Shown in pieces: positions 5,386 to 5,897 of a stretch of DNA of 5,897 nucleotides (within the stretch, counting starts at the first letter, position 1; the number at the start of each line of letters is the position of its first letter). This stretch comes from an uncultured Oscillospiraceae bacterium. GTDB taxonomy: Bacteria; Bacillota; Clostridia; Oscillospirales; Oscillospiraceae. The position numbers and the translations under genes are program-made. The stretch spans positions 1-5,897 of the forward strand of contig CAJTQP010000093.1 in assembly GCA_910578575.1 (NCBI GenBank), written 5' to 3'. The notes beneath the pieces are model-generated. The model had not been told where the DNA came from. It was given only the letters and a program-made list of their open reading frames with translations, and ran no database searches.

Positions 5386-5571
5386 TGTCACGGCGCAGCC
5401 CGTGACGGGTGATTCCCAGAAGTGTGAGTGCCCTCTAGGACACAGGAGGAGAACCGCGTGATTCTTCCTCCCGAAGCTGCCCCCTCACGACATTATGGAA
5501 GAACCACGTCTTATGCCCGGAGGCAATCCTCACCCGGCTTCGCCGGGAGCTCCTTTCAAAAGGAGCCTTTT
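5364..5571 (-). repeat. Dispersed hairpin-ended repeat, copy B (inverted relative to copy A)
   Basis: Its reverse complement aligns with 18-220. Identity is near complete at both ends and lower in the middle. The paired hairpins are conserved: 5367-5374 with 5378-5385, 5387-5393 with 5400-5406, 5533-5538 with 5542-5547 and 5549-5556 with 5559-5566. In the third hairpin copy B has an extra base pair that copy A lacks because of a single C to T difference (A position 43). No coding function is apparent. With copy A it forms an inverted pair enclosing about 5.1 kb. Confidence 0.85.
5549..5571 (+). terminator. Terminator-like end of copy B, downstream of mutS
   Basis: A stem of 7-8 bp (5549-5556 with 5559-5566) is followed after one base by only four T (5568-5571). 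It is the best candidate in the window for ending the miaB-mutS transcript but is weak by T-run length. The stable CCCGGC/GCCGGG hairpin at 5533-5547 precedes it. Confidence 0.45.
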
Positions 5572-5897
5572 AGTGGGGTCCTGCCACTTATCATCCATCC
5601 AGACAAAGACGTGGCAAGTCAAGCCATAGCAAGCTCCAACTTCCCCTCTCCACACCCACCTCCTAGATGGGAACCCACCAATCCGAGTTCAAAAACCCAA
5701 GCATCAAAAGCCATCCACCCCCCAATTCCGCCACAACGGAACCACGCCCTGGCCGGTATCTCCGGCCCGGCCTGCCCACGGGTGGTGGACGGAAGCACCA
5801 GGGGATTTCGGGCGAATACGATACCACACGGAAAGCCTTCCAGGCTCGCCCCCGTCGTTTTTTTCCGTCTGCTTTTTTTCTGAAAAAAAGCGGACAA
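5572..5897. other. Downstream region without a recognised gene; possible structured RNA at about 5726-5864
   Basis: No protein here is recognisable. A minus-strand frame (5897-5619) stays open to the window edge and ends in a glycine-rich segment, but it has no visible binding site and shows no family motif. On the plus strand several stems can be drawn: 5726-5730 with 5737-5741, 5741-5748 with 5780-5786 (one bulge, sharing base 5741 with the previous stem), 5751-5756 with 5762-5767, then 5788-5792 with 5852-5856, 5810-5815 with 5846-5851 and 5834-5838 with 5842-5846. A run of seven T (5858-5864) comes one base after the last closing stem, as in a terminator. GC-rich DNA folds easily, no promoter is visible upstream, and I do not recognise the class. 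Confidence 0.3.
5867..5895. repeat. 13-bp inverted repeat at the window edge
   Basis: Positions 5867-5879 pair with 5883-5895 (one G-T pair) around a CTG loop; the inner seven pairs are T-A. Neither strand has the usual GC stem followed by a T-run inside the window. It may be half of a terminator continuing past the edge or the end of a mobile element. Confidence 0.4.

Noticed and set aside
5428..5883. Plus-strand open frame of 151 codons over copy B and beyond
   Set aside because: It crosses from the repeat into the downstream non-coding DNA and has no binding site or domain.

Overview
The window looks like chromosome from a GC-rich member of the Clostridia. A gut Oscillospiraceae-type genome (Flavonifractor/Oscillibacter-like) is my best guess. 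The grounds are the miaB-mutS gene order, strong GGAGG-type ribosome binding sites, a TTG start, near-consensus sigma-A promoters (TTGACA/TATAAT type), a small holin-like toxin peptide, and dispersed hairpin-rich repeats of a style common in such genomes. The assignment is inference from features, not from a search.

Layout. Positions 11-220 hold repeat copy A, an element with hairpins at both ends. Its partner, copy B, lies in inverted orientation at about 5364-5571, so the two copies bracket everything between. Next to copy A, positions 254-427 on the minus strand look like a structured non-coding RNA with an excellent promoter (TTGAAA-18-TGCTATAAT); it resembles the raiA-motif RNA class, tentatively. 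Positions 466-745 hold no gene I can support, only GC-rich hairpins and short repeats.

Positions 746-1102 form a compact locus that I interpret as a type I toxin-antitoxin module. A 38-residue membrane peptide with a basic tail is read on the minus strand (969-853) behind a promoter, a leader of about 98 nt and a hairpin that occludes the ribosome binding site. A strong plus-strand promoter (TTGACA-17-TATACT) drives a short RNA of about 88 nt that runs into the 3' end of the toxin gene and stops at a terminator lying inside the toxin coding end. A second plus-strand terminator (1104-1158) separates this locus from the genes downstream.

Positions 1213-5303 are a two-gene operon of core functions. 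miaB (tRNA 2-methylthio-adenosine-37 synthesis) starts at a TTG codon behind its own extended -10 promoter, and mutS (mismatch recognition) follows after 17 bp. Both are intact with all key motifs. mutL, often next in related genomes, does not follow within the window.

After mutS comes copy B, then about 325 bp (5572-5897) without a recognisable protein gene. The last part can be folded into a series of plus-strand stems ending in a run of seven T, possibly another structured RNA or a terminator region.

The most interesting parts are the toxin/antisense RNA locus and the structured RNA at 254-427, both in intergenic DNA that protein-based annotation would probably leave blank.
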